A stretch of DNA of 64,000 nt from Lachnospiraceae bacterium MC2017 (GTDB taxonomy: Bacteria > Bacillota > Clostridia > Lachnospirales > Lachnospiraceae): NCBI GenBank assembly GCA_000701625.1, contig JNJK01000005.1, forward strand, positions 124,001 to 188,000. Direction: 5' to 3'. The first letter of the stretch is position 1. Every line of letters starts with the position of its first letter. Shown in pieces: positions 35,626 through 43,729 of the stretch. Below the pieces are notes generated by a model. That model had not been told where the DNA came from, did not search any database, and was given only the letters and a program-made list of their open reading frames with translations. The translations under genes were made by a program, and so were the position numbers.

Positions 35626-36063
35626 TCATTCAGATGGTCCCTGCGGCCCTTGTGGTCCGGATTCCTGTGGATCTTGCGGTCCCTGTGGTCCTCCGCCACC
35701 CCCATTATCTGTTTCTGTCATAGGTGCTTCCCAACTGGAAGTTTCAGTGACCTGCCATCTTATTATCTTATAATCGGTTCCATTATTTATTGGAAGTATC
35801 GTCACTTCCAGATTTTCCATACCAACCCCGAAAGGCACATAGTATGTTGTTTCTTCCGACGGGATCTCTTCAAGTTCCGCAAGATATTTTTCTGCCTCAT
35901 TGCATGCTTCCTGATAGCTTTTCGCCCTTTTCTCTATTTCGTCACTCATTTTCAGGCTGCTCCGCGCTATGGAATACGCGATCCCGCTAAAAGAAAAAAG
36001 GCAGATACTCATAAATACGACCACCAGCATTGGGAGGCCGATAGAAGCCGGTGTTTTATCCAT
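35626..36063 (-). CDS. Membrane-anchored protein with collagen-like Gly-Pro-Gln tail
   Basis: A 145-residue protein, not recognised as a known family. It has one N-terminal membrane segment (LPMLVVVFMSICLFSFSGIAYSI) after a short charged start, then a helical stretch (SDEIEKRAKSYQEACNEAEKYLAEL), a short beta-rich region with a tryptophan (IIRWQVTETSSW), a GGGGG hinge and a tail of GPQGPQ-type triplets. The pseudopilin-like size and position in the pilus operon suggest a minor fibre component. No prepilin-peptidase site with +5 glutamate is visible. Its start overlaps the previous gene by eight bases. The tail should extend outward and could form a collagen-like helix if trimeric. Confidence 0.75.
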   Translation of the reverse strand: MDKTPASIGLPMLVVVFMSICLFSFSGIAYSIARSSLKMSDEIEKRAKSYQEACNEAEKYLAELEEIPSEETTYYVPFGVGMENLEVTILPINNGTDYKIIRWQVTETSSWEAPMTETDNGGGGGPQGPQDPQESGPQGPQGPSE

Positions 36064-36499
36064 CGTTTACTCCCCCTTTCTTTAATGCGTGGTCAATAAT
36101 AACCGTATAAAATGGTTCAACGTCCGAGTTTTCTGTCTCATCCGATTCATCATAAAAATCAAGTTCTGCCTCATAGAGCTTTCCTGATACAGACGGACTA
36201 ACTGTCACTTTATACTTGTCTTCACCGTATCTCATTTCATATATTCCGTTATTATTTACGAAACCGTAGTTTTTTAAGGATTTATCTATATTCGCTTCCT
36301 CTGACTCAGAGCGAATGATCTCAGATATGTCGTCCGCTTTATATACTGCATGTTTCTTTGCTTCCGCCGCCGATGACATGGCATACGCATTACCAAATAT
36401 AGACATTGTCACAGCTACAGACATGCTGAAAAAGCCAACTGCGATCACAAGCTCCAGTAATAGAAGCTGTCCTGATGATAGTCTGTGCTTTTCTCTCAT
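36056..36499 (-). CDS. Prepilin-like protein
   Basis: A 147-residue protein starting MREKHRLSSGQLLLLELVIAVGFF behind GAGGG. The N-terminus looks like a type IV prepilin: short basic leader, a glycine, then a hydrophobic stretch containing glutamate, but the glutamate falls at +6 rather than +5 if cut after that glycine. The rest is an alpha-helix (AEAKKHAVYKADDISEIIRS) followed by a small beta domain (YEMRYGEDKYKVTVSP; FYTVIIDHALKKG). It lies between two other small anchored proteins in the operon and is the best candidate for a pilin or pseudopilin here. Confidence 0.7.
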   Translation of the reverse strand: MREKHRLSSGQLLLLELVIAVGFFSMSVAVTMSIFGNAYAMSSAAEAKKHAVYKADDISEIIRSESEEANIDKSLKNYGFVNNNGIYEMRYGEDKYKVTVSPSVSGKLYEAELDFYDESDETENSDVEPFYTVIIDHALKKGGVNDG

Positions 36500-36512
36500 T
36501 CGTCATCCCTCA

Positions 36513-37004
36513 TTAATCGCGTGGCGAACTTTTTAATGCTACTATCGCCTCCGAGTTATTATTATCATTTCCGGAGAAATTAAATCTTAAGAGGTCATCC
36601 GATATTTTTTCTATATTCATATCGTTTATCTCCAGGATTTCTGTCCCGCTGTCCTCCATACAGTTTGATAATTCGGATTCCTCTACATACAGTTCCCGAA
36701 GTGTTCCATTATATACATAGATGTATGTCACGTACGGCTGATCTTTCACCATTTTATCAAGTCGAACTGCCTCATGTCCCATGTAATCCGTAACGGTGAT
36801 GTTGCCGAGTTCGTCGTGACTCCTTATTTTTTCCACCATGTATCTCGCTGCCATATCCGTATCCTCGGAACTACCCGAGTGCTTAACAATACTCCTGTAG
36901 AGCTGTACGGATATGATCACAAAAAACATAACTGAAAACGTAAATATCAGAAAAAGAGCCACGGGAAAAATGTCAGAAATACTAGTTCGCTTTTTCATTA
37001 TCAT
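36513..37004 (-). CDS. Small anchored protein of the pilus-like operon (DUF4860-like)
   Basis: A 163-residue protein with one N-terminal membrane segment (IFPVALFLIFTFSVMFFVIISVQLY) and an extracellular beta-rich region (NITVTDYMGHEAVRLDKM; YVTYIYVYNGTLRELYVEESE; LLRFNFSGNDNNN). It resembles DUF4860 proteins found in pilus-like operons of Lachnospiraceae; that name is given from memory of the pattern. Two start codons (MIM or MKK) are possible behind GAGGAG; the first is given. It overlaps the upstream gene. Probable minor pseudopilin without a canonical cleavage site. Confidence 0.65.
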   Translation of the reverse strand: MIMKKRTSISDIFPVALFLIFTFSVMFFVIISVQLYRSIVKHSGSSEDTDMAARYMVEKIRSHDELGNITVTDYMGHEAVRLDKMVKDQPYVTYIYVYNGTLRELYVEESELSNCMEDSGTEILEINDMNIEKISDDLLRFNFSGNDNNNSEAIVALKSSPRD

Positions 37005-37320
37005 TTTTCTCCTCTATAACAGTAACCGTAACAATCGGCGGTATCTTACTCCCACGTACTTCATAATCTATGGAAAATAGATCCTCATCATAGGAAAGCC
37101 CGTATACTCTCTCAATATAATCAAGCGTCTTCGGATAACTTCCGGTTGTTGCATAACTATAGGTTATATCTCTCTGAATAGCTTTTTCAAGGCTTTCTTT
37201 CTGGCGGGCTACATTTCCTTTTCGCGTATAGTCAACGCTAATAAGCAGGAACGCCAGAAGTCCTGCACTGACGATCAGAGTGATGATCAGTTCTTTTCCC
37301 TTTTTCCTGTTCTTTCTCAT
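36982..37320 (-). CDS. Small anchored protein of the pilus-like operon
   Basis: A 112-residue protein: basic leader MRKNRKKGKE, hydrophobic segment LIITLIVSAGLLAFLLISVDY, then a helix (KESLEKAIQRDITYSYATTG) with the Y-x-x-S-Y-P-x-T-L-x-Y pattern (TGSYPKTLDYI), which resembles the start of GspG/pseudopilin globular domains. Its start overlaps the PilC-like stop by four bases and its end overlaps the next gene by 23 bases, so this is a tightly packed operon. It probably forms part of the pseudopilin tip or fibre. Confidence 0.65.
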   Translation of the reverse strand: MRKNRKKGKELIITLIVSAGLLAFLLISVDYTRKGNVARQKESLEKAIQRDITYSYATTGSYPKTLDYIERVYGLSYDEDLFSIDYEVRGSKIPPIVTVTVIEEKNDNEKAN

Positions 37321-38354
37321 ATCGAAGAAACTACCCCCAATAGCGGAAACATAACAGATAGAAGAATGATGCCAATAACGATTGAAAGTGTAACTACCAG
37401 CGTCGGTTCGATAGTTGCAAGCGCATTACTCATGCTTGTTTCGGCACGTCTCTGGCAAAGCTCGGAAATCCTTTCCATAATGGCATCAGATTCACCCGTC
37501 CGAACTCCGATGGACATCATACGAGCATTCACACCTGTAAGTATCCCTGATTCTCTAAGCGCTTCATCAAATCTGTCTCCATCTGCCAGACTTTGTCTGC
37601 ATTTATCTATTTTTGCCGAGAAACCTTCATCTTCAATGATCCCTGCTACCATTTCTATTCCAAAGTCAGCAGAAAAACCGGATCTGATCGCAAGTGCCAC
37701 GCCTCCGGCAAAACGACTGGTTGATATATCATTCTGTAGTTGTCTGAAAAATCTGAACTTATTTAGAAATGCTCTGCCAATATTTCTGCCTTTCTCTGTA
37801 CGAATGCACAAAACAAGGATAAGCATTGCGACGGCAAGAAGAATTGCCAGCACGACCGCATACTGCCTGAGCAGTGCGCCAACATTGTAGAGAAATCCCG
37901 CAATTCCCGTCATCTCAGTTCCAAGCTGCCGGAATACCTGACGAAATACGGGCATGACTTCGATCAATAACAGCAATATGACCGCCAATATCATGCACGC
38001 CATGATCGATGGATATGTAACCGCCTGTCTCACAGCCTGTCGGATTTCTTCTTCTCTCGTATAATGACGGCTTAACGAATCCATTACATTATCAAGAGTA
38101 CCGGTTTCCTCTCCGATCTTCGCCATCTTTATTACATACGGAGGAAATAAGTCTGTTCCCTCCATAGATGAAGCGAGATACTCTCCGTTTTCGAGTCCGT
38201 CAAGGATTGCCGTATACATCTCTTTTTCTCTTTCAGAAGCTTCATCATCTCTCTGCAGCATATACAGACCTTCAATAGATGAAATTCCCGATTTGAGTAT
38301 CATCGACATCTGTGCACAAAAATAGGACAGTTCATCGTTATCTAATTTTTTCAT
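37317..38354 (-). CDS. PilC/GspF-type inner-membrane platform protein
   Basis: A 345-residue type II secretion F-domain protein, the membrane platform on which pilus ATPases act. The start is MKKLDNDELSYFCAQMSMILKSG behind AAGGGGAA; the longer ORF upstream lacks support. Two F domains are visible: 1-165 (LSYFCAQMSMILKSGIS; FPPYVIKMAKIGEETGTLDNVM) and 190-345 (FAGGVALAIRSGFSADFGIEM; MMSIGVRTGESDAIMERI), with three hydrophobic segments (about 130-155, 175-200, 315-340). It is the first gene of the operon that runs through pilT-like and rnhA. Confidence 0.88.
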   Translation of the reverse strand: MKKLDNDELSYFCAQMSMILKSGISSIEGLYMLQRDDEASEREKEMYTAILDGLENGEYLASSMEGTDLFPPYVIKMAKIGEETGTLDNVMDSLSRHYTREEEIRQAVRQAVTYPSIMACMILAVILLLLIEVMPVFRQVFRQLGTEMTGIAGFLYNVGALLRQYAVVLAILLAVAMLILVLCIRTEKGRNIGRAFLNKFRFFRQLQNDISTSRFAGGVALAIRSGFSADFGIEMVAGIIEDEGFSAKIDKCRQSLADGDRFDEALRESGILTGVNARMMSIGVRTGESDAIMERISELCQRRAETSMSNALATIEPTLVVTLSIVIGIILLSVMFPLLGVVSSI

Positions 38355-38629
38355 GTTTTTCCCCTTATCATACGGTAAAAATGTTTTACCTTCCCCTCCG
38401 TATCGTCTTAAATGTATTTCGGACAGATAGGATGATTTATAAATAACTCTCACAAAAAATTTTACATCATTGATGTATAAATTCAATGAATATTTTACTT
38501 TTTTTGCATAAAACTTGTATATTAATTTTCTTGAGTGTATATTGGAAAAGTTCTGCCGTAGTTACAGTTCAGACACAAACGGAGCACTTTGCTGCGGAGT
38601 TTGTGGCCAATGAATAAGAATAGCCACAT

Positions 38630-38671
38630 AGGTTTTGCCCATCGCCGAAGGCGATTTAATTGGCAAAACCT
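38630..38671. repeat. Compound hairpin
   Basis: AGGTTTTGCC (38630-38639) pairs with GGCAAAACCT (38662-38671). Within it ATCGCC and GGCGAT pair around a GAA loop (38641-38655). There is no T-run, so not a plain terminator. It abuts the 36-base dispersed repeat. Confidence 0.65.
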
Positions 38672-38707
38672 GTTACGTGAGCGAGCTGTAAGCGAGTGAA
38701 CAGTAAC
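38672..38707 (-). repeat. 36-base dispersed repeat, copy 1
   Basis: On the minus strand it begins GTTACTGTTCACTCGCTTAC and ends GTAAC. It matches the plus-strand sequence at 43636-43671 in 33 of 36 positions. It has GTTAC/GTAAC ends and two internal CTCGCT-type units. Confidence 0.8.
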
Positions 38708-38812
38708 CTGCCGTAAGAAGGCATTAAAAAACATCAAAATCCATTTGATAATGAAAGGGTAAAAAGAACTTTTAACCCCAACATCATCTAATTAGAAAGT
38801 GAATTAATATAC

Positions 38813-40159
38813 ATGAGCAACACCACCAAGAAACTTCTTTTTATATTGCCATCACTCACCGGAATACTGCTCTTTATGATACCGGTAAAATTTAACGGAA
38901 ACTGGACCGTTATCGTAAAGATAATCGCCGACTTTATTTCTGCTGCTATCGGCAGCGCGCTTCCGCTGCTCTGCCTTGGTATCCTTACTATATCTGCTGT
39001 TCTGTCGATCCTGGCACAGACACGCATAAATATATTCTGGCACAATAAGATCCTTAGAGAAACGTTTCTCACCAGCCCTTTCTGGACGCTTGTACGTGTA
39101 GCCGGATGCGCGCTCGCATGGATCACTTACTTAGATCAGAACACCGGCAGATATGCGATCATTTCCGGAGCGGAACAGGGAGGCTTCATATTAAATGATC
39201 TCCTCTGCACTCTGGTCATCATTTTTGCCATTGCAGGTCTCCTGCTCCCACTGCTCCTGGATTTCGGTCTATTAGAGTACATCGGTGCTATCCTTACAAA
39301 ATATATGCGCCCTCTCTTCACTGTTCCCGGACGTGCAGCTGTTGACTGCATAACATCATGGATCGGTGATGGCACACTCGGTGTCATGCTTACCTGTAAT
39401 CAGTTTGAGGGCGGTTACTACTCCGAGAGAGAAGCTGCAGTCATTGCAACAACTTTTTCCGCAGTTTCTATCACATTCAGTCTCGTAGTTCTTGATCAGG
39501 TTGGTCTCGTGGAGATGTTTGGTATCTACTATATGACAATCGTGCTGATAGGTATCATATGTGCACTGATATGTCCCCGTATCCCACCGCTTAGTCACAA
39601 AAAAGACCGGTATTTCGTGGAAGGCAGGCACATGAGTGAGACTATCCCCGATGGCTACAAAAACTCCAGAGAATATGGTATGAAGCTCGCTATGGACAGG
39701 GTTTCAGAGCACAAAGGTCTCGGAGCGTTTATTTCAAGCGGATGTATAAATTCCGCGAAGATGTGGTTCGGCGTTCTTCCGACTGTAATGTGTATCGGAA
39801 CGATAGCTCTCATCATTGCGAACTACACTCCGGTATTTGAATGGATGGGAATTCCTTTCCGTCCTCTCATGCATCTATTGATGGTTCCTGACGCAAACGC
39901 CGCAGCATCAACGATAATCGTTGGATTCGTTGACATGTTCACACCATCAATACTTATCGCAGGTGCCGGTGCATCAGCTATGACACGTTTTATTATTGCA
40001 GTGGTTTCCGTAACTCAGGTCTTATATATCTCCGAGATCGGTGGTCTGATCCTCGCATCAAAGCTGCCGGTAAGTCTCCTTGAGATGTTTGTGATCTTCC
40101 TTGAAAGAACAGTGATCTCACTCGTGATCGTGTGTCCACTGGCACATCTTTTGTTTTGA
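38813..40159 (+). CDS. YjiH family membrane protein (nucleoside-recognition/Gate domain)
   Basis: A 448-residue integral membrane protein with about ten hydrophobic segments, starting MSNTTKKLLFILPSLTGILLF. The Gate (nucleoside-recognition) motifs are visible: VDCITSWIGDGTLGVMLTCNQFEGGYYSERE (read in parts) near 180-210 and PDANAAASTIIVGFVDMFTPSILI near 360-385. YjiH proteins are conserved transporters or transporter partners of unknown substrate. The upstream region holds inverted repeats and the downstream region a strong terminator, so it is a single-gene unit. Confidence 0.88.
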   Translation: MSNTTKKLLFILPSLTGILLFMIPVKFNGNWTVIVKIIADFISAAIGSALPLLCLGILTISAVLSILAQTRINIFWHNKILRETFLTSPFWTLVRVAGCALAWITYLDQNTGRYAIISGAEQGGFILNDLLCTLVIIFAIAGLLLPLLLDFGLLEYIGAILTKYMRPLFTVPGRAAVDCITSWIGDGTLGVMLTCNQFEGGYYSEREAAVIATTFSAVSITFSLVVLDQVGLVEMFGIYYMTIVLIGIICALICPRIPPLSHKKDRYFVEGRHMSETIPDGYKNSREYGMKLAMDRVSEHKGLGAFISSGCINSAKMWFGVLPTVMCIGTIALIIANYTPVFEWMGIPFRPLMHLLMVPDANAAASTIIVGFVDMFTPSILIAGAGASAMTRFIIAVVSVTQVLYISEIGGLILASKLPVSLLEMFVIFLERTVISLVIVCPLAHLLF

Positions 40160-40177
40160 CAATATAAAATTTCTTTT

Positions 40178-40214
40178 TCGCTCCGTACTATACAACTTTA
40201 CGGAGCGATTTTTT
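40178..40214 (+). terminator. Terminator after YjiH gene
   Basis: TCGCTCCGTA (40178-40187) pairs with TACGGAGCGA (40199-40208) followed by TTTTTTATTT. Confidence 0.9.
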
Positions 40215-40371
40215 ATTTTCTAATCTGTCATCGTTATCTTGTACAATAAAAAATCCACTTAAACGCTTTAAATTCCGTCAATTATCCCAAAAAGTACAAG
40301 ATTATCAATCTTTTTATAGTAAAATCACGTTGTAGTGTGTTCACATGCTTTTTTATGTTTGAGGGGGTTCT

Positions 40372-42093
40372 ATGGAGCAAAAGGAAAGAAAGGGGAAATT
40401 AGTTCGAAAATTAGTATTTATCGCAGTCGCTGCTATTGTCGGAATTGCGACCGTGCTTGTAATCATCAGTGGTTTTCTGATCAATAATATTTACGATACC
40501 ATGATAAAAGAGGAACTTCGTGTTGCCGCCGCCCAGCTTAAGAGTCAGATCAATAGTACCTGGGACGGCGAATGGTCCTTTGATGGAACAAACCTCTATA
40601 AAGGCGATCAAAATGTAATGGAAGAATATCAAAATATCCTGGACGACCTAAAAAAAGAAACAGGTATTGAGTATTCCATTTTCTACGGTAAGACACGAGA
40701 ACTTACCACTATCATCGTAAACGGAAAACGTATCACCGGCTTTGATGTTTCCGATGGCTTATATGATCATGTTGTAGGACAAAAGCTGGAATCCTACAAA
40801 CCCGGTGGGCAACCGGCAGGTACTGACCAAAGATACTACTCCTATTATGTACCGCTGCTTCAGCCCGATGGTTCAGCTATAGGACTGGTCTACTCAGGTC
40901 GTACTATGACAGATGTGCACACAGCTGTTAAAAGGATACTATATATACTCGTTATCGTATCACTGATCATAACTCTCATGCTCTCAGCAACAGGTCTCAT
41001 AATGACAAACAAAGTATCCGTTAAGATGCGTGAGATTGCTGACGAGATGGACACACTTGCAAGAGGAAATCTAAAGATCCATGTAGATGATTATTCACTG
41101 AGCAGAAATGACGAGATTGGCCTGCTGGCTGACGGAGCACGGATACTCAGCGAAAAACTCGGGCATGTTATTAGTTCTACAACCGATATTTCAGATGAGC
41201 TAAAAGCCTCCGGAACGGAGCTAAACGATTCCGCGTCTCATATATCTGAAACATCAAGTATGGTCGGCGATGCCGTTGAAGGTATTTCAAAGGGCGCAAT
41301 GACTCAGGCAACCAGCGTAGAAAATGCGGCTCATAATACAGACCGTATCGGACGGGATATTGATGAAGTTGCAGAAAATGTAAAGCAGCTTGACAGCTAT
41401 GCAGAAGAAATGCGCATATCCTGTGAATCTGCGATGAGCGCACTAAACAAGCTGATATCTCAGAGTTCAGATGTGCAAAGTTCTGTACAGGACATCGGAC
41501 AGACCATTGATTCTACAAATGCATCAGCTAAAGAGATCTCAAAATTCTCTCAGGCGATCACTGACATTGCATCTCAGACTAATCTCCTGTCTCTGAATGC
41601 CAGCATAGAAGCTGCCAGAGCCGGCGAAGTTGGAAAAGGATTTGCAGTTGTAGCTACCGAGATCGGCCAGCTTGCGATCCAGAGTAATGAAAGCGCTGAA
41701 GAGATCAAAAAGATCGTATCAAAGCTCGTTTCCGACGCGGAAGCCTCCGTCGATGTCATGCAGCGACTAAATGACAGCTTTTCGCAGCAGTCAGAGCAGC
41801 TCGATGATACAAAAGATAACATGCAGAACATGGCTGATAATGTTACAAATGTTTCTGCAAGCAGCAAGAACATATCAGATCACATTGCGAAACTTAACAA
41901 GGCAAAGGGTGAACTCATAAGCATCATCTCCGAGCTATCTGCTGTTTCTCAGGAAAACGCAGCATCAGCAGAAGAAACTAATGCCTCCATGCAGGAACTG
42001 AACCTTACCTTTGCAACTATTACAGACTCTGCCGCCAAGCTTCAAACACTTTCAAACGAGCTGTCGGAAGTAATCAGTTATTTCTCTCTGTAA
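40372..42093 (+). CDS. Methyl-accepting chemotaxis protein (single-Cache type)
   Basis: A 573-residue chemoreceptor. It has a membrane segment at 14-34, an extracellular Cache-like sensor at 40-190 ([40 protein letters not shown]), a second membrane segment at 193-215, HAMP at 215-270 ([20 protein letters not shown]) and a signalling domain at 290-573 with the conserved hairpin tip [20 protein letters not shown]. There is no C-terminal CheR/CheB-tethering pentapeptide. The sensor resembles single-Cache receptors for organic acids. GAGGGGG lies upstream of the ATG. It is transcribed alone, with a terminator 42 bases downstream. Confidence 0.94.
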   Translation: MEQKERKGKLVRKLVFIAVAAIVGIATVLVIISGFLINNIYDTMIKEELRVAAAQLKSQINSTWDGEWSFDGTNLYKGDQNVMEEYQNILDDLKKETGIEYSIFYGKTRELTTIIVNGKRITGFDVSDGLYDHVVGQKLESYKPGGQPAGTDQRYYSYYVPLLQPDGSAIGLVYSGRTMTDVHTAVKRILYILVIVSLIITLMLSATGLIMTNKVSVKMREIADEMDTLARGNLKIHVDDYSLSRNDEIGLLADGARILSEKLGHVISSTTDISDELKASGTELNDSASHISETSSMVGDAVEGISKGAMTQATSVENAAHNTDRIGRDIDEVAENVKQLDSYAEEMRISCESAMSALNKLISQSSDVQSSVQDIGQTIDSTNASAKEISKFSQAITDIASQTNLLSLNASIEAARAGEVGKGFAVVATEIGQLAIQSNESAEEIKKIVSKLVSDAEASVDVMQRLNDSFSQQSEQLDDTKDNMQNMADNVTNVSASSKNISDHIAKLNKAKGELISIISELSAVSQENAASAEETNASMQELNLTFATITDSAAKLQTLSNELSEVISYFSL

Positions 42094-42134
42094 ATAATGT
42101 AAGCATGGCAATGTGCTCTGCCAAATAAGTTCTT

Positions 42135-42179
42135 ACACCGGAACAGGAAATATCACTTTTCCTGCTCCGGTGTTTTTTT
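42135..42179 (+). terminator. Terminator after chemoreceptor gene
   Basis: ACACCGGAACAGGAAA pairs with TTTCCTGCTCCGGTGT (one mismatch, short loop), followed by seven T residues. Confidence 0.93.
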
Positions 42180-42181
42180 GC

Positions 42182-42210
42182 TTGACATATATAGTCACAG
42201 AGACTATTAT
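42182..42210 (+). promoter_or_regulatory. NAD-salvage operon promoter with candidate NrtR operator
   Basis: TTGACA (42182-42187), 17-base spacer, TATTAT (42205-42210). An inverted repeat ATAGTC-5-GACTAT occupies 42191-42207, covering the spacer and part of the -10. It lies about 55 bases before a NrtR-like gene, so autorepression is likely. Confidence 0.7.
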
Positions 42211-42265
42211 TTGAATATAGTTATTTTGACTCTTTCATTAATTCTTTATTCCAAAGGAGGCGAAA

Positions 42266-43018
42266 GTGTATATACCTGAAACAAAAGAAGAAAAGGAATA
42301 TCTCGATAAATATGATTCCTCAAAATACGAAAAACCGTCAGTAACTGCGGACATCGTTATTTTTACACTATCCGACAATAACGAATTATCCGTACTTCTG
42401 ATAAAAAGAGGATGTTATCCTTATAAAGACAAATGGGCTATCCCGGGAGGATTTGTCAGTATGGACGAATCCATAGATACCGCAGCCGCAAGAGAATTAA
42501 AAGAAGAAACTCATCTGACTGACATCCCTATCGAGCAGTTCGGTACATTTGGAGAAGTTGACCGCGACCCCCGTATGCGAGTTATATCCATTGCATATAT
42601 GGCATTTATACCCAAGAGCACTCTTTCTTTCAGTGCAGGGGATGACGCCGCGGAAACCCAGCTTTTCAAGATCAGTATCGATATCGACGGTCTCACTTTT
42701 ATCGGAGACAGAAATGTCATAAAGGAATCAGATCTTGCGTTTGATCACTCTGCTATTATCAAAACCGCGATCAAGCGGCTTCGTAACAGGATCGAATACA
42801 CAGATGACGCGTTCAAATTTTTGAAGGATGATCAGTCCTTTACGATCTACGAATTAAAAAAGATCTATGAAACTGTCACCGGAAAAACCGAGGACACAGG
42901 TAATTTCAGACGCAGCTTTTTTAATAAATATGTAAAACCGGGTCTCGTAGTAGACACAGGATCAAAGACCGAGAACAGCGGTCACCGAAATGCAGCATTA
43001 TATTGCAAGCTTCACTAA
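42266..43018 (+). CDS. NUDIX plus winged-helix regulator, NrtR-like
   Basis: A 250-residue protein. Residues 20-150 are a NUDIX domain (AIPGGFVSMDESIDTAAARE, then LKEETHL; the Nudix box keeps its acidic residues but has His for the usual Gly before the last hydrophobic position). Residues 165-245 are a winged-helix DNA-binding part (FTIYELKKIYETVTGK; NFRRSFFNKYV). This is the NrtR arrangement, a repressor of NAD synthesis genes that senses ADP-ribose-type ligands. The next two genes, nicotinamidase and pncB, are NAD-salvage genes, which supports the call. The start is a GTG after AAAGGAGG. Some catalytic NUDIX activity cannot be excluded. Confidence 0.85.
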   Translation: MYIPETKEEKEYLDKYDSSKYEKPSVTADIVIFTLSDNNELSVLLIKRGCYPYKDKWAIPGGFVSMDESIDTAAARELKEETHLTDIPIEQFGTFGEVDRDPRMRVISIAYMAFIPKSTLSFSAGDDAAETQLFKISIDIDGLTFIGDRNVIKESDLAFDHSAIIKTAIKRLRNRIEYTDDAFKFLKDDQSFTIYELKKIYETVTGKTEDTGNFRRSFFNKYVKPGLVVDTGSKTENSGHRNAALYCKLH

Positions 43019-43072
43019 GACATCCGACAACTTCTTTCAGATAAGAATAAGGTTTTATAGAGGAGGATAACC

Positions 43073-43630
43073 ATGGCTAAACTTTTGATCGTAGTAGACA
43101 TGCAGAATGATTTCGTTGGGGGCGCGCTGAAAAATGATGCCGCAGAAAAAGTCATCCCAAACATAGAAAAAAAGATCGAATCCTACCTGCAGAACGGTGA
43201 AAACATTGTTTTCACACGTGATACACACAAAAATGATTATATGGAAACTGAAGAAGGTAAAAATCTCCCTGTTCCACATTGCATCGAAAATACTGACGGC
43301 TGGCAGATCGTAGATAAGCTTAAGCCCGATGAAGACGATAGCCTGATAAACGTTTTTAACAAAGACACTTTTGGCTGTTCAGACCTTTTTGAATATTTTA
43401 GAAAGACAGGAAGTGAACATTTCAGTGAGATAGAGCTTGTCGGTGTATGTACAGATATTTGTGTCATCTCTAACGCTGTGATCTCCAAAACAGCTTGTCC
43501 AAACGCGCACCTGATCGTCGATGCTGCCTGCTGCGCAGGAGTCACACCGGAAAGCCATGATACCGCACTAAATGCTATGAAAGCTCTTCACGTAGAGATA
43601 AAAAATCAGGGAAGTGAACCCTGGAGATAA
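43073..43630 (+). CDS. pncA: Nicotinamidase / isochorismatase-family hydrolase
   Basis: A 185-residue cysteine hydrolase that probably converts nicotinamide to nicotinate. The catalytic triad is visible: Asp in LIVVDMQNDFVGGAL (residue 8), Lys near 108-112 in NVFNKDTFG (lysine region) and Cys in ELVGVCTDICVISNAV (near 126-130). ENIVFTRDTHKNDYMETEEG and LPVPHCIENTDGWQI are the metal/active-site loops typical of PncA. It sits between the NrtR-like gene and pncB, which favours nicotinamidase over other isochorismatase-like activities. The start follows GAGGAGG. Confidence 0.9.
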   Translation: MAKLLIVVDMQNDFVGGALKNDAAEKVIPNIEKKIESYLQNGENIVFTRDTHKNDYMETEEGKNLPVPHCIENTDGWQIVDKLKPDEDDSLINVFNKDTFGCSDLFEYFRKTGSEHFSEIELVGVCTDICVISNAVISKTACPNAHLIVDAACCAGVTPESHDTALNAMKALHVEIKNQGSEPWR

Positions 43631-43635
43631 TTCTC

Positions 43636-43671
43636 GTTACTGTTCACTCGCTTACAGCTCGCTTCAGTAAC
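43636..43671 (+). repeat. 36-base dispersed repeat, copy 2
   Basis: It begins GTTACTGTTCACTCGCTTAC and ends CAGTAAC. It matches copy 1 (38672-38707, minus) in 33 of 36 positions. ATTCTC just before and GAGAAT after it can pair, enclosing the repeat in a larger hairpin between pncA and pncB. Confidence 0.8.
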
Positions 43672-43729
43672 GACTTCGCGCATTTATGAGAATTCGCATA
43701 ACGCCTATTTTTTTTCGGAGGATAAAACA

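Larger units (their letters stand above)
38355..38812. other. 458-base intergenic region rich in inverted repeats
   Basis: Between the divergent PilC-like and YjiH genes. After an AT-rich part (38355-38550, where the pilus operon promoter should lie) comes a run of inverted repeats: ACAAAC/GTTTGT (38575-38604), TGTGGC/GCCACA (38602-38628), a 10-pair stem 38630-38671 with an inner stem, then a 36-base repeat (38672-38707) that recurs at 43.6 kb. A short ORF across it (38522..38737) looks artefactual. Confidence 0.7.

Noticed and set aside
35650-36099. Plus-strand ORF of 149 codons
   Set aside because: Antisense to the collagen-tailed protein gene, no ribosome site, odd composition.
38522-38737. 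Minus-strand ORF of 71 codons over the hairpin cluster
   Set aside because: It lies entirely over inverted repeats, has an unnatural Arg/Cys/Leu-rich composition and no ribosome site.
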